Shown: positions 15,161-24,340 of the stretch, one piece after another
How the letters are laid out: each line of letters begins with the position of its first letter
How positions within the stretch are numbered: the stretch's first letter is position 1
DNA from: FEB-12 sp964503315
GTDB taxonomy: Bacteria > Zixibacteria > MSB-5A5 > GN15 > FEB-12
DNA length: 64,000 nt
Reading direction: 5' to 3'
Assembly: GCA_964503315.1 (NCBI GenBank)
Contig: CAZCZL010000008.1
Span: forward strand, 62,001-126,000
Position numbers and translations under genes: made by a program
Notes under the pieces: model-generated
Databases searched by the model: none
What the model saw: the letters and a program-made list of their open reading frames with translations, nothing else
What the model was told of the DNA's origin: nothing

Positions 15161-17368
15161 ATGTCCAGATTACTGATTCTCCTGTTCTGCGCGCTTTTGG
15201 TGAGCAGCGCGGTTGCTGATTCGGATTACTTGAAAAAATTCAAGGATGATTACGCGACCCTTGACCAGGATCTGCTCAATAACCCCGGCGAGGTCGGGAC
15301 CATTCGCGATTTCGTGTACCAGAAGGATGTTCTCACCCTGACTTTCACCGAGGGTCAGATCTTTTTCCTGCGGTATGTGAACAACCGCCCGACGACCGCG
15401 ATCTTTATCGGAAAGGGAAAAGCGACAATCGATATCCCTTCGCATGTCGAGCGTCAGTCGCTGAAATACGCGTCAGGAGACACGGCGGTTAGTAATGAGT
15501 TCGAGATCTGCTTTCTTCGCTTCGCCGATGATTTTGATCTGAAGCTCAAAGAAAAATTCCCGCTGACCCAGAAGATGCTTGGCTGGAAAGATTTCACGGT
15601 CGCCAAACAGGCTCAGGGAGAGTTCTTCTTCCGTCCGGTCATCGGCCATACCTATGACAATTACTTCCAGTTATTGCGCTCATGCTATGAGCGGTCGGCG
15701 GATGGGTTCTTCTTCTGTGATTTCAATCGCTACACGTTCATTTTCGACCCGAATCGACCGGAAGAGGTGATTGTCGGCTACGAAAAAGAAGGCGGTGCGG
15801 CGCAGATAACCGATGCCAGTATTTTCCAGCGGAAAGAGCGCGCGGTGTACGATGATACCGCGATGTCAGATATCCCCTATCTGAACAGTATCCTCGGTCA
15901 GGAAGCGACCATCCACCTCAGTGGAGCCGAGGGGAACAATATTGACAGCGCGATGGTGGATCTCAGGTTGCTGCTCAAGCGCGATTCCGCGAAGTTCGTC
16001 AATATCTTCATGCATTATAATCTCGACATCGATTCAATCCTGCTTGCGGGACAGAAGATAGACTGGCAGCGGCGCAAGGATTTCGCCGTCACCGGGCTGA
16101 TCCTGCCGACGTATTATCATCGCGATGATACGCTCGCGCTCAGGATATACTATCACGGCAAAAACTACATGATGCCGCTTCCGTATACCGCTGACCCGAC
16201 TCCCGCGCCGGTGAAGGTGACTCTAATAGCGCCGAAGGATTTTGTCTATATCGTACCGGGCATGGGGACGCCCGAAGATATCGGCAAGGGAAAGCAGAAG
16301 ATAGTCGCCGAGCCGATGCAGCCGATCAGCATGCTTCAGTTCAGGAGCTACTCCAAGTCCTACACGAATGTCGAAGGGCAAGCGACCTCGGGAATCCCGC
16401 TCACATTTATAAAGTCACCGCAGATAACCAAAAAGAACTTTGACTGTTTTGTGCCGGATGAGATATACCAGCCGGCGGTGACAGGAGCATTGGATTTTGT
16501 GGCCGCCCGTCTGGGAAATCCGCCGAACGCGTTTGATATGACCATCCAACCGGAAGGGAAGATGTCACTCCCCGGTCACGCCGAAGTCACGCAGGTCTAT
16601 TGCCTGCGCGATGGCACCGGCGGCATCCACCTGGTTGCGGGGACAGAGTTAGCGCGCCAATGGTTTGGACCCTCGGTCCGTCCAGCGACCGACCGTGAAA
16701 CCTGGCTTGCCGAAGCTGCCTCCCTCTATCTCGGTCTTATGTACACGCAGAGCGCGTTGCCGGGCTCGCCGTTCTACAGCGAATTGCTCTATCGTCGCGA
16801 TATCTATATCACCGAACTGGACAACCAGCATGACCAGCCGCTGGCGACGGGCGACCGGGTCGAAGACTCACTTCGGGCCTACAAAGGCGCGTGGGTAATG
16901 CATATGCTCCGGCAGATGATGTTCGATCTGGAGAAGCGTTCGGATCGCGCGTTCCTCAAGTTCCTGCAGGAAATAACCACCACTGTCAACTCCCGTAGCT
17001 TCACTAACGCGGATATCATCCGCATAGCAGAAAAACATGCCGGGATCGACCTTGATCCGTTCTTCGCGGTCTATCTGTACGGCATCGGCGTACCTGAGTT
17101 TGATGTCACTTACACGATCGTACCGGCCGGCGCTGAGTGGAATATCAATGTGAATGTCGCGGTCAACAAAGTTCCTCCGACGTTCTCTATGCCGATAACT
17201 ATCCAGGTGGCGAACGAGGATGGCTCGCAGAAGTTCCTCCGCCAGACGGTCAGCGGACCGCAGAGTTCGTTTGTGCTGGGACCATTCGCGGCCAAGCCGA
17301 AAGAGATGATCTTCAACGAATTTGCCTCGGCACTCTCGAAAGACAAGGTCGCGAAAGGAAAAAGCTGA
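15161..17368 (+). CDS. Exported M1-peptidase-like protein without zinc ligands
   Basis: A 735-aa exported protein. I chose the ATG at 15161 (GGGAG eight bases before it); it gives a clean signal peptide SRLLILLFCALLVSSAVA. The C-terminal part from about residue 440 follows the gluzincin M1 layout: GTELARQWFG (494-503) sits where aminopeptidases have HELAHQWFG, and E518 in WLAEAASLYLG is exactly 18 residues further, as in HExxH-x18-E. Both zinc histidines are replaced (T495, R499) while E496 and E518 remain, so it is probably inactive as a peptidase. The N-terminal 400 residues are unlike known domains to me. It may be a binding or scaffold protein of the periplasm. Confidence 0.75.
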   Translation: MSRLLILLFCALLVSSAVADSDYLKKFKDDYATLDQDLLNNPGEVGTIRDFVYQKDVLTLTFTEGQIFFLRYVNNRPTTAIFIGKGKATIDIPSHVERQSLKYASGDTAVSNEFEICFLRFADDFDLKLKEKFPLTQKMLGWKDFTVAKQAQGEFFFRPVIGHTYDNYFQLLRSCYERSADGFFFCDFNRYTFIFDPNRPEEVIVGYEKEGGAAQITDASIFQRKERAVYDDTAMSDIPYLNSILGQEATIHLSGAEGNNIDSAMVDLRLLLKRDSAKFVNIFMHYNLDIDSILLAGQKIDWQRRKDFAVTGLILPTYYHRDDTLALRIYYHGKNYMMPLPYTADPTPAPVKVTLIAPKDFVYIVPGMGTPEDIGKGKQKIVAEPMQPISMLQFRSYSKSYTNVEGQATSGIPLTFIKSPQITKKNFDCFVPDEIYQPAVTGALDFVAARLGNPPNAFDMTIQPEGKMSLPGHAEVTQVYCLRDGTGGIHLVAGTELARQWFGPSVRPATDRETWLAEAASLYLGLMYTQSALPGSPFYSELLYRRDIYITELDNQHDQPLATGDRVEDSLRAYKGAWVMHMLRQMMFDLEKRSDRAFLKFLQEITTTVNSRSFTNADIIRIAEKHAGIDLDPFFAVYLYGIGVPEFDVTYTIVPAGAEWNINVNVAVNKVPPTFSMPITIQVANEDGSQKFLRQTVSGPQSSFVLGPFAAKPKEMIFNEFASALSKDKVAKGKS

Positions 17369-17412
17369 GTTTGAAAGTCGCCATGCGCGCGCGGGAGATG
17401 TATCTTTAGTCG

Positions 17413-18525
17413 ATGGTGATCGAGTACGGCAAACCGGAGACTGAACGCGCTATCCTCATCGGATTGGCGTTGGATTCGCGCAAACGATCCGAAGTGGCGG
17501 AATCTCTCGAGGAACTCGCGCAGCTGACAACTTCCGCAGGCGCGCAGGTGATCGGCCGGCGGATCCAGGTCAAGCCGCATCCCAACCCGGCGACCTTTGT
17601 CGGAAAAGGTCTGGTCGAGGAGCTCAAGACGCAGTTGTCTGAACTCAACGGCAACTGCGTTATCTTTGACGACCCTCTTTCTCCTGCGCAACAGCGTAAT
17701 CTGGAAGAAGCGCTCGAAGCCAAAGTGATCGACCGTTCGATCCTGATTCTCGATATCTTCGCCACGCGCGCGCGTACCGCGGCGGCTCGTCTGCAGGTAG
17801 AACTCGCGCAACTCGAGTATACACTCCCTCGTCTGACCGGCGCATGGGTCCACTTCTCCCGTCAGTACGGCGGCATCGGCGCCAAGGGACCGGGTGAAAC
17901 TCAGCTCGAAGTGGACCGTCGACAGATCCGCACCAAGATATCTCATCTCAAAGAAAAGCTCAAAAAGCTGGCGACCCAGCGGCAGACGCAGCGATCATCG
18001 CGACAGGATCTTTTCAAAGTCGCGTTGGTCGGTTACACTAACGCGGGCAAATCAACGCTCTTCAATAATCTGACCAAGGCGGATGTCCGTTCGGCGGATC
18101 AGTTGTTCACGACGCTTGATTCGACCACGCGATTGATGGCGATCGATCATCCCAAACAGATCGTGCTTTCGGACACCGTTGGATTCATCAAGAAGCTCCC
18201 GCACCAGTTGGTAGAGTCATTCAAATCGACTCTTGAGGAGGTTAGGCAATCTGACCTGTTGATGCACATTATAGATGCTTCGGATCCGAGGATTGAAGAA
18301 CGGATAAGTCAGACCCGCGAAGTGCTCAAGGAGATAGGGGCCGACGGCATTGATTACCTTATGGTATACAACAAGATAGACCTTTGCCCGGAGTTCCTCC
18401 CGCCTCCATCGAACGGACATCGGACGATAGCGATCTCGGCTCAGGAGCGGATCGGTCTGGCCGCGCTCAAGGCCGAGATCATTGCCCTCGCCGACCGTTT
18501 TCAGCAAGTTCGCCAATCCCGCTAA
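17413..18525 (+). CDS. hflX: Ribosome-associated GTPase HflX
   Basis: GTPase that splits or rescues stalled ribosomes. The 370-aa protein has the N-terminal HflX domain (VKPHPNPATFVGKG, VIFDDPLSPAQQRNLEEAL, DRSILILDIFATRARTAAARLQVELAQLEY), the coiled linker GAKGPGETQLEVDRRQIR, and a G domain with G1 GYTNAGKST (207-215), DTVGFI (254-259) and NKID (320-323). The length is near the short end of the family because the C-terminal extension of proteobacterial HflX is missing. No strong ribosome site is seen. Confidence 0.96.
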   Translation: MVIEYGKPETERAILIGLALDSRKRSEVAESLEELAQLTTSAGAQVIGRRIQVKPHPNPATFVGKGLVEELKTQLSELNGNCVIFDDPLSPAQQRNLEEALEAKVIDRSILILDIFATRARTAAARLQVELAQLEYTLPRLTGAWVHFSRQYGGIGAKGPGETQLEVDRRQIRTKISHLKEKLKKLATQRQTQRSSRQDLFKVALVGYTNAGKSTLFNNLTKADVRSADQLFTTLDSTTRLMAIDHPKQIVLSDTVGFIKKLPHQLVESFKSTLEEVRQSDLLMHIIDASDPRIEERISQTREVLKEIGADGIDYLMVYNKIDLCPEFLPPPSNGHRTIAISAQERIGLAALKAEIIALADRFQQVRQSR

Positions 18526-18570
18526 ACTCCCTCTAAGTTTTTGCCGATACAACGCTTAGAGGAACGTACC

Positions 18571-18927
18571 ATGGGCAAAAAGATTCTGATCGTCGACGAC
18601 AATCCCAACATGTCATCTCTCTTATGCGAGATGCTCGAAGTTTTTGATTATGAATCTGTCCGGGCGAACGACGGACGTCAGGCGCTGGATGCTTTGGCGA
18701 AAGAGCCGTTTGCCATGGTCATCACCGACATGCGCATGCCGAACATGACCGGACTGGAACTCCTGAAAGAAGTGAAAGACAAACATCCCAAGATCCCGGT
18801 CGTGCTTATCTCCGGCTACTCGGTCGCGGAGATCGAGGCCGGTGCGAATGGCCTCAAGCCGGACGGATTCCTCGGGAAACCGCTGATGATGTCGGATATC
18901 GAGAGATTGCTGAATACGTTGTTGTAA
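18571..18927 (+). CDS. Single-domain response regulator (CheY-like)
   Basis: A stand-alone receiver domain of 118 residues. The acidic pocket D9-D10, phosphoacceptor D53 (VITDMRMPNMTG), S81 (VLISGY) and K103 (LGKPL) are all present, so it should be phosphorylated by a histidine kinase. No kinase is encoded nearby. The ATG at 18571 follows AGAGGA at a good distance; an earlier in-frame TTG would add ten residues that do not belong to the fold. A strong terminator follows the gene. Output partner unknown. Confidence 0.9.
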   Translation: MGKKILIVDDNPNMSSLLCEMLEVFDYESVRANDGRQALDALAKEPFAMVITDMRMPNMTGLELLKEVKDKHPKIPVVLISGYSVAEIEAGANGLKPDGFLGKPLMMSDIERLLNTLL

Positions 18928-18946
18928 GGCATAGATGCGTTACCTG

Positions 18947-18974
18947 GCCCGCGGAGCGATCCGCGGGCTTTTTT
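18947..18974 (+). terminator. Intrinsic terminator after the receiver gene
   Basis: GCCCGCGGA and TCCGCGGGC form a nine-base GC-rich stem with a GCGA tetraloop, followed by six T (18969-18974). A textbook rho-independent terminator. Confidence 0.93.
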
Positions 18975-18975
18975 G

Positions 18976-19005
18976 TTGGGATAAACAGAGAGCGCGGAGT
19001 ATATT
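18976..19005 (+). promoter_or_regulatory. Promoter of the sorting-domain gene cluster
   Basis: TTGGGA (18976-18981) and TATATT (19000-19005) are 18 bases apart, directly after the terminator and 19 bases before the first of three tandem genes. Confidence 0.5.
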
Positions 19006-19024
19006 ATGGGCGGAGGGTAATGAG

Positions 19025-20548
19025 ATGATTCGCTACTTGTTTCTGCTTGCCGTGGCGCTGCTCGCTCTCCGCGTCAGTGCTGCCGATGTCCATGTGATCT
19101 ATTCTACCCAGATCGACAATTTGCATGTATCAAAGCATGTCGGCGCTATCCTCGACTCCGACAAACAACTTGAGGGGTTTGTAGTGTCGGACAGCTCCAA
19201 ACTCCTTCGCCTGATCTGGCTCGATGGAAGACCCGAGGATTCGATCGCGTTGACAGTCTGGCCTCATAGGACGGTGAATTTTCGCACCCAAGACTCGCTG
19301 TACATCTATGGGTTCTTCGAAAGAAATGATCATGTCGACTACAACGGTACCTATCCGGAGCTGACTCGGCTGACGGTAACAAATGAGCTCACTGAGAGAA
19401 GGACGGTTGTTCCCCAGTTGTACTGGGGAGTTAATCCAATGGACTATATGGGGTGCATACCGCTGAAGGAGAATCTCCGGCTTGATCTCGATTCATCGGG
19501 AGAGGTGAGAGCGGTTACTTTTGAAGACCGAATTGACTGGTGGGGGTATATTTTCACTATAGGCAGTACCAGGGGTATTGTGGGGACATCGGTGTCTTAC
19601 TCACCGGACTTCAGCACAATACTGCATCGCTCAAGTAATGAACTTCTGCGACCGGGGTACTTCACCAACGACACGACGTTGGAATACTTCCGGGGAAGTC
19701 TCACCTACTATTATCAGGATTCATGGGATGAATGGAGTCCGCCCACGGAGTGGACGGCGGTCAAAATGTCGCTAGGGAATGCTCTTGGCGCACAGCGCAC
19801 GCTTTACTATAAGGGCAGCACTGATCTGACGCAGATCATCACAGGTGATTTCACCGACCAGTTTCCCTACGATGAGGTGTTGGTCTGTAGCCGAACGAGC
19901 TTATTAGATACGGGTACGATTGCTCAGAAGAACTTGTCATGTTACCATTTCGCAAATGGAGTGCCCGAACTTGTTTGGAGTACTCTTGAAACAGGAGATT
20001 ACCTGAAATGGGGCGTGTATCCCGAATTCTATTTCGCTCCACGCGGCGCTATCATCAGTACTCTTCGTTCATCAGTGCACTTCATAAATGCAAGAACTGG
20101 ACAGTTCGCGGATTCAGTCAATATTGGTCGCTACATAAGCAATTATGAGTATTTTGTAACCGGCGAGGCAGGCGAAGACCTCAATCTTCTGACTCGTTAT
20201 AATGACACTCTTTTTGTCTATCGTCTGGACGCCATTGTCGATGTACCGGATGATGATCCTCGTACTCCTTTCTCCTTCACCCTCTCCCAAAACTACCCCA
20301 ACCCGTTCAACGCGACGACCGAGATTCGCTTCTCGCTCGCACGCTCGGCGGATGTAAAGCTCACGGTCTACAACCTCCTCGGCCAAAACGTGAAGACGCT
20401 GATTGACGGGAGAACCAGCGCCGGTGAGCACCGGGTTGCGTGGGATGGCACAGACGCTTCGGGCAGACCCTGCGCTACCGGGGTCTATTTGTATCGCCTG
20501 CAGACTGAAATAATGTCCGAATGTCACAAAATGGTGTTACTGAAGTGA
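19025..20548 (+). CDS. Exported protein with type IX-type C-terminal sorting domain (paralogue A)
   Basis: A 507-aa exported protein. The ATG at 19025 follows GGAGGG and starts a signal peptide (IRYLFLLAVALLALRVSA). The large middle region (about 25-405) has no motif I recognise; it is rich in aromatic beta-strand-like segments and could be a beta-propeller or lectin-like fold. The last 85 residues are a sorting domain: FTLSQNYPNPFNATTEIRF, VYNLLGQNVKTL, GEHRVAWDGTDASGRP, GVYLYRLQT and a terminal VLLK. Such domains direct proteins through the type IX secretion system and are then cleaved; no secretion genes are in the window. It is the first of three tandem paralogues. Confidence 0.85.
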   Translation: MIRYLFLLAVALLALRVSAADVHVIYSTQIDNLHVSKHVGAILDSDKQLEGFVVSDSSKLLRLIWLDGRPEDSIALTVWPHRTVNFRTQDSLYIYGFFERNDHVDYNGTYPELTRLTVTNELTERRTVVPQLYWGVNPMDYMGCIPLKENLRLDLDSSGEVRAVTFEDRIDWWGYIFTIGSTRGIVGTSVSYSPDFSTILHRSSNELLRPGYFTNDTTLEYFRGSLTYYYQDSWDEWSPPTEWTAVKMSLGNALGAQRTLYYKGSTDLTQIITGDFTDQFPYDEVLVCSRTSLLDTGTIAQKNLSCYHFANGVPELVWSTLETGDYLKWGVYPEFYFAPRGAIISTLRSSVHFINARTGQFADSVNIGRYISNYEYFVTGEAGEDLNLLTRYNDTLFVYRLDAIVDVPDDDPRTPFSFTLSQNYPNPFNATTEIRFSLARSADVKLTVYNLLGQNVKTLIDGRTSAGEHRVAWDGTDASGRPCATGVYLYRLQTEIMSECHKMVLLK

Positions 20549-20566
20549 GAGGCGGAGGGTAATGAG

Positions 20567-22060
20567 ATGATTCTACGAATTATACTTGCGGTTCTGTTGG
20601 CTCTGCCTCTGATCGGTCAAGCGTCTGATTATCGCGTGATTCACAGCGAATGGATCCCGGAAGCAAACTACGTTCAGGCAGTCGACCCGATTCTTTCACC
20701 ATCAGAAGAACTGCTTGGAGTGGTCTGTCTCAAGTTTGACCGACTTGAAATCCTGCTGTATGACCGGGACTCCCTTATCACAATTATAACTGACCCTGGC
20801 CCGTATTCGTTTGGTGTTCCTCTCTCCATCGTGAGTTTATTACAGGATGATACTCTAAATGTATATATCGATTACGATGTGGGTTACTCTGGTGACAGCA
20901 CCTTTTTTCAGAAGGTCACTTTGATCGGAAATGTTGTCCATCACGACACCGTGCGCTACGCAATTCCAATTATGTGGAATTATCGCGACCGAGAAGCGCA
21001 TCGTCAAAAAGTGCGAATTGAAAGAACTAACCACGGGAGAGAAGTCAGGCTGTGTATCGAAAAGCACATGACCTACTATGACTTTAGTTCGGGGGGTGCA
21101 GAATGGTGGCGGGAGGATCTGTCCACCACCATGTTCATTGATCCGGGTTCTCTGGCGTTGCTTGAGCGATTTAGCTATCCGTTCATGGAACGTGGGAAAT
21201 TCAGTTCTTCACCAGACAGACAGTTCGCCGCATACGGCATGCATTACAATGACTACCAGGACCCAACGAGCTCCGGTTATTACCGCTTTTCGTCAATGCA
21301 ACTGCTCGATTCATCGGGACATTCGGAATTCCAGGAGAATTTCGCGTACGGCGACCAGTGGCTGGCAGTTGGCGATGTCTCGGAACAGTATCCATTCGAC
21401 GAAGTGATCTACTATGGACTCAATGCCGGACTGGATTACGCCCATTCGCCAGCGCAATGGAATCTGAGCTGTTACAACTTCTCGACAGGCTCTCCGGTTG
21501 AGGTGTGGTATCGTCCGATCTCCGGCATTCAGCCGGATCACCTCTTCGAACGTGCCAGTGTCCTTATGGCCTGGCGCGGTGACAGCACACTACTCTTTGT
21601 CAATGCGTCAAATGGTGACATCTTTGATTCCACGATCATTCCAGGGCATCCATCGGTCAGGAAGGCATTCGCCTACTGGAGTGACTCACCTCTGCATGCT
21701 GCGGTCATGATTGGCGATTCCGCGATGGTCCTTGAATTTGATGCGATTGTTGATGTTCCTTCCGATGAACCCCTAACCCCCTCCTCCTTCACTCTCTCTC
21801 AAAACTACCCCAATCCGTTCAACGCGACGACTGAGATTCGCTTCAATCTCTCACGGGCGACCGAAGTGAAGCTCACCGTCTACAATCTGCTCGGTCAGGA
21901 AGTGCGGACCCTGATTTGCAGCGAAATCTCCGCGGGAGAGCATCGAGTGACATGGGATGGGACAGATGACATTGGACATCCCTGCGCCACCGGCGTCTAT
22001 TTGTATCGATTGGAGTTCGAACAAGCATCCCAGTCGCGCAAGATGATCCTGCTGAAATGA
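20567..22060 (+). CDS. Exported protein with type IX-type C-terminal sorting domain (paralogue B)
   Basis: A 497-aa paralogue of the preceding protein: signal peptide ILRIILAVLLALPLIGQA, a divergent middle region with the same order of elements (for example FDEVIYYG and WNLSCYNFSTG, matching YDEVLVC and KNLSCYHFANG in paralogue A), then the sorting domain FTLSQNYPNPFNATTEIRF...GVYLYRL...MILLK. The 22 bases around its ribosome site and start (20551-20572) are identical to those of paralogue A (19009-19030), evidence for tandem duplication. Its stop overlaps the start of paralogue C. Function unknown; surface or released protein. Confidence 0.85.
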   Translation: MILRIILAVLLALPLIGQASDYRVIHSEWIPEANYVQAVDPILSPSEELLGVVCLKFDRLEILLYDRDSLITIITDPGPYSFGVPLSIVSLLQDDTLNVYIDYDVGYSGDSTFFQKVTLIGNVVHHDTVRYAIPIMWNYRDREAHRQKVRIERTNHGREVRLCIEKHMTYYDFSSGGAEWWREDLSTTMFIDPGSLALLERFSYPFMERGKFSSSPDRQFAAYGMHYNDYQDPTSSGYYRFSSMQLLDSSGHSEFQENFAYGDQWLAVGDVSEQYPFDEVIYYGLNAGLDYAHSPAQWNLSCYNFSTGSPVEVWYRPISGIQPDHLFERASVLMAWRGDSTLLFVNASNGDIFDSTIIPGHPSVRKAFAYWSDSPLHAAVMIGDSAMVLEFDAIVDVPSDEPLTPSSFTLSQNYPNPFNATTEIRFNLSRATEVKLTVYNLLGQEVRTLICSEISAGEHRVTWDGTDDIGHPCATGVYLYRLEFEQASQSRKMILLK

Positions 22061-23589
22061 GCATCTCTATGAGAACGTACTTACTGCCCGGATGTGTCGC
22101 TGTCTTACTGCTCCTTGGTGTGGTTCAAGCCGCCGAGCTTAGACTCGTTCAAACCAACCACGTATTGGGTGCCGGCCGCTTGATCCACTTCGAGCCGTTC
22201 ATTAGCTCCCAGGGTCCGGCAACTGGCTTTGTGGCCTGCGACCAGAGCAATAGCACGATCCGCATTGAGCGATTTGACAATGCGTCGCTCTCCCGAAACA
22301 TCCAACTCCCCGGTGTACCATACGACGTAACGCACTACTTTTCAGGCGACTCTCTAGTAGTGTATGCCGCGTACCACACGATGTACAACCTTCGCGTCGG
22401 ACGATTTGTGTTGGTTGGTGATACCGTAGTGCAGAACGACATTCCCGTCCAGTATGTCAATCAAGGCGAGGATTGGTGGTATTTTGGCGGGATGGAGTAT
22501 ATCTCGATCCGCTTGGACAGCGCGAATATGGCGTCTCCGCAAGCGGTGATCCTGGAGTGGTACTGGACCTTCAGTTACTACGACGTTACTCAAGGTTCTG
22601 AAGACCAAACGAAAGCTCACTCCATGGTGATATCGCTCGATTTGTCACAGACGATCCATTTGGGCCTGGAGAAGTTTCTCTTGCCGGGCGACTACCGAAG
22701 CGGACAGGGGCGTGAGATCATTGGTATCGGAGCTTTGGCGGGAAATGGCCAGTACTGCGACCTGTGGGATTGCCGTTCCTGGGACTACAAGCGCAATTGG
22801 GTCTGGTTACTTGAGAATGACGACGACACAGTATTCTCAGAGTACCATGACACAAGTGTGGTCCATAGCGCTGTGAGCGGTGACCTCACTGACGCTCTGC
22901 CGGGCGACGAGGTAGTCATTGCAGGGTACCGTATGGGGCTCGACTCGCAATTCATTAGCGGACAGAATTTCGTCGCCGCCTATTCATTCGCTACCGGCGT
23001 TCCACAGGAGATCTGGCGTAAACAGCCCATGAACGGACAGGTGACCTATGCTCCACTCTGTCTATGGGAAGGAGTTCAGTTTCTGATTCTCCAACCAGTA
23101 TCATCCCCGCGTTCTATTCTGGTCTGGCATTCAGACACTGGGGAGAAGTTTGACTCAATCTATTTCAATGGTCCAATGATCCCCCGTGACTTTTTTGCCA
23201 GCGATGATGTGTGGGTGGGTTTCTACATTTTTGGCGGGGCAGGTGACAGCACTTATCTGTATTGGTATGATTTTGTGGTGGATGTCGATGACGAACAACC
23301 CGACCTCCCTTCCTCCTTCACTCTCTCCCAAAACTACCCCAACCCGTTCAATGCTACGACCGAGATTCGCTTCTCGCTCGCCCGAGCGGCTGAGGTGACA
23401 CTCACTGTCTACAATCTGCTCGGTCAGGAAGCGCGGACCCTGATTAACGGCAAAATCTCCGCCGGTGAGCATCGGGTTGCGTGGGATGGCACAGACGCTT
23501 CGGGCAAACCCTGCGCTACCGGGGTCTATTTGTATCAGATTCAGACCGCGGACGCATCTCAGAGTCGCAAAATGCTCCTGCTCAAATAG
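22057..23589 (+). CDS. Exported protein with type IX-type C-terminal sorting domain (paralogue C)
   Basis: A 510-aa third paralogue. The ATG at 22057 overlaps the previous stop (ATGA), so translation is coupled; a second ATG four codons on is an alternative. Signal peptide RTYLLPGCVAVLLLLGVVQA. The middle region again has GDEVVIAGY and NFVAAYSFATGVPQEIW, matching paralogues A and B. The C-terminal sorting domain is complete (FTLSQNYPNPFN to MLLLK). A 76-base tract in it (23461-23536) differs from paralogue A (20420-20495) at only two positions, whereas paralogue B differs at many. Confidence 0.85.
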   Translation: MSISMRTYLLPGCVAVLLLLGVVQAAELRLVQTNHVLGAGRLIHFEPFISSQGPATGFVACDQSNSTIRIERFDNASLSRNIQLPGVPYDVTHYFSGDSLVVYAAYHTMYNLRVGRFVLVGDTVVQNDIPVQYVNQGEDWWYFGGMEYISIRLDSANMASPQAVILEWYWTFSYYDVTQGSEDQTKAHSMVISLDLSQTIHLGLEKFLLPGDYRSGQGREIIGIGALAGNGQYCDLWDCRSWDYKRNWVWLLENDDDTVFSEYHDTSVVHSAVSGDLTDALPGDEVVIAGYRMGLDSQFISGQNFVAAYSFATGVPQEIWRKQPMNGQVTYAPLCLWEGVQFLILQPVSSPRSILVWHSDTGEKFDSIYFNGPMIPRDFFASDDVWVGFYIFGGAGDSTYLYWYDFVVDVDDEQPDLPSSFTLSQNYPNPFNATTEIRFSLARAAEVTLTVYNLLGQEARTLINGKISAGEHRVAWDGTDASGKPCATGVYLYQIQTADASQSRKMLLLK

Positions 23590-23614
23590 GCAAAAGCACC
23601 TACGGTACCCCCAC

Positions 23615-23642
23615 TTGATTCCGCCGGCCAACCCGTTATCTT
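23615..23642 (+). promoter_or_regulatory. Promoter adjacent to the Crp/Fnr start codon
   Basis: TTGATT (23615-23620) and TATCTT (23637-23642) are 16 bases apart; the start codon follows five bases after the -10 element, so a leaderless mRNA is expected. Each element matches the consensus at four of six positions. Confidence 0.45.
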
Positions 23643-23647
23643 CCGGC

Positions 23648-24319
23648 ATGCGCCAATATCTTAGACAATCCCAGCTTTTTGCCCAGCTCGATGATAAATC
23701 TCTGGATGAGGTCGCCGCGGCCGCCTCGCTCAAGAACGTGGCCAAAAACGAACTGATATTCTATCAGGGGGATATTGCCCACGCGTTCTTCGTGGTTGCT
23801 TCCGGCAAGGTGAAGGTCTTCAAGATGTCTCCCGATGGGAAAGAACAGATCCTGCTCATCGCCAATGCCGGCGATTCGTTTGCCGAGGCCGCGCTCTTCT
23901 CCGGCGGACGCTTCCCCGCCTCGGCGCAGGCCCTTGAAGACTCCGAACTGATCGTCATCAGCCGCGAGCGGTTTGTCGCGCTAATAGAAAAGAATCCGGA
24001 TATCGCCGTGAACCTGATCGCTCGGCTGGCGGGGCTCCTTCGAAAAATGACTTCTCTTGTCGAAGAACTCTCTCTTACCGATGTCACCACCCGTCTCGCG
24101 CATTATCTGGCCGACCAGGTGGAACCATCGCACTCCGGACCGGTTACTATACAACTGGAAGAGAAAAAGGGTGTGCTGGCGGCGCAACTTGGGACTATCC
24201 CGGAGACACTCTCCCGTTCTTTCGCCCGGCTGGTGAAAGAGAAGATGATCACAATGGATGGCGCGGAGATACGGATACTGGATATCGACCGGATGCGCGA
24301 ACTGGCCGGCATCGATTAA
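23648..24319 (+). CDS. Crp/Fnr-family transcription regulator
   Basis: A 223-aa regulator: cyclic-nucleotide-binding-type beta-roll (about 15-125; FFVVASGKVKVFKMSPDGKEQIL, GDSFAEAALFSGGRFPASAQALEDSEL), a long dimer helix, and a C-terminal winged HTH with AAQLGTIPETLSRSFARL (about 177-194), which is the Crp recognition helix. No cysteine cluster for an iron-sulfur centre is seen, so it is not an FNR-type oxygen sensor; whether it binds a nucleotide cannot be told. The ATG at 23648 fits the family N-terminus (RQYLRQSQLFAQLDD); there is no ribosome site, and a promoter lies directly before it. The CDGSH gene follows at 21 bases. Confidence 0.92.
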   Translation: MRQYLRQSQLFAQLDDKSLDEVAAAASLKNVAKNELIFYQGDIAHAFFVVASGKVKVFKMSPDGKEQILLIANAGDSFAEAALFSGGRFPASAQALEDSELIVISRERFVALIEKNPDIAVNLIARLAGLLRKMTSLVEELSLTDVTTRLAHYLADQVEPSHSGPVTIQLEEKKGVLAAQLGTIPETLSRSFARLVKEKMITMDGAEIRILDIDRMRELAGID

Positions 24320-24340
24320 CAAGAAAAGAGGGCTTTGGAG

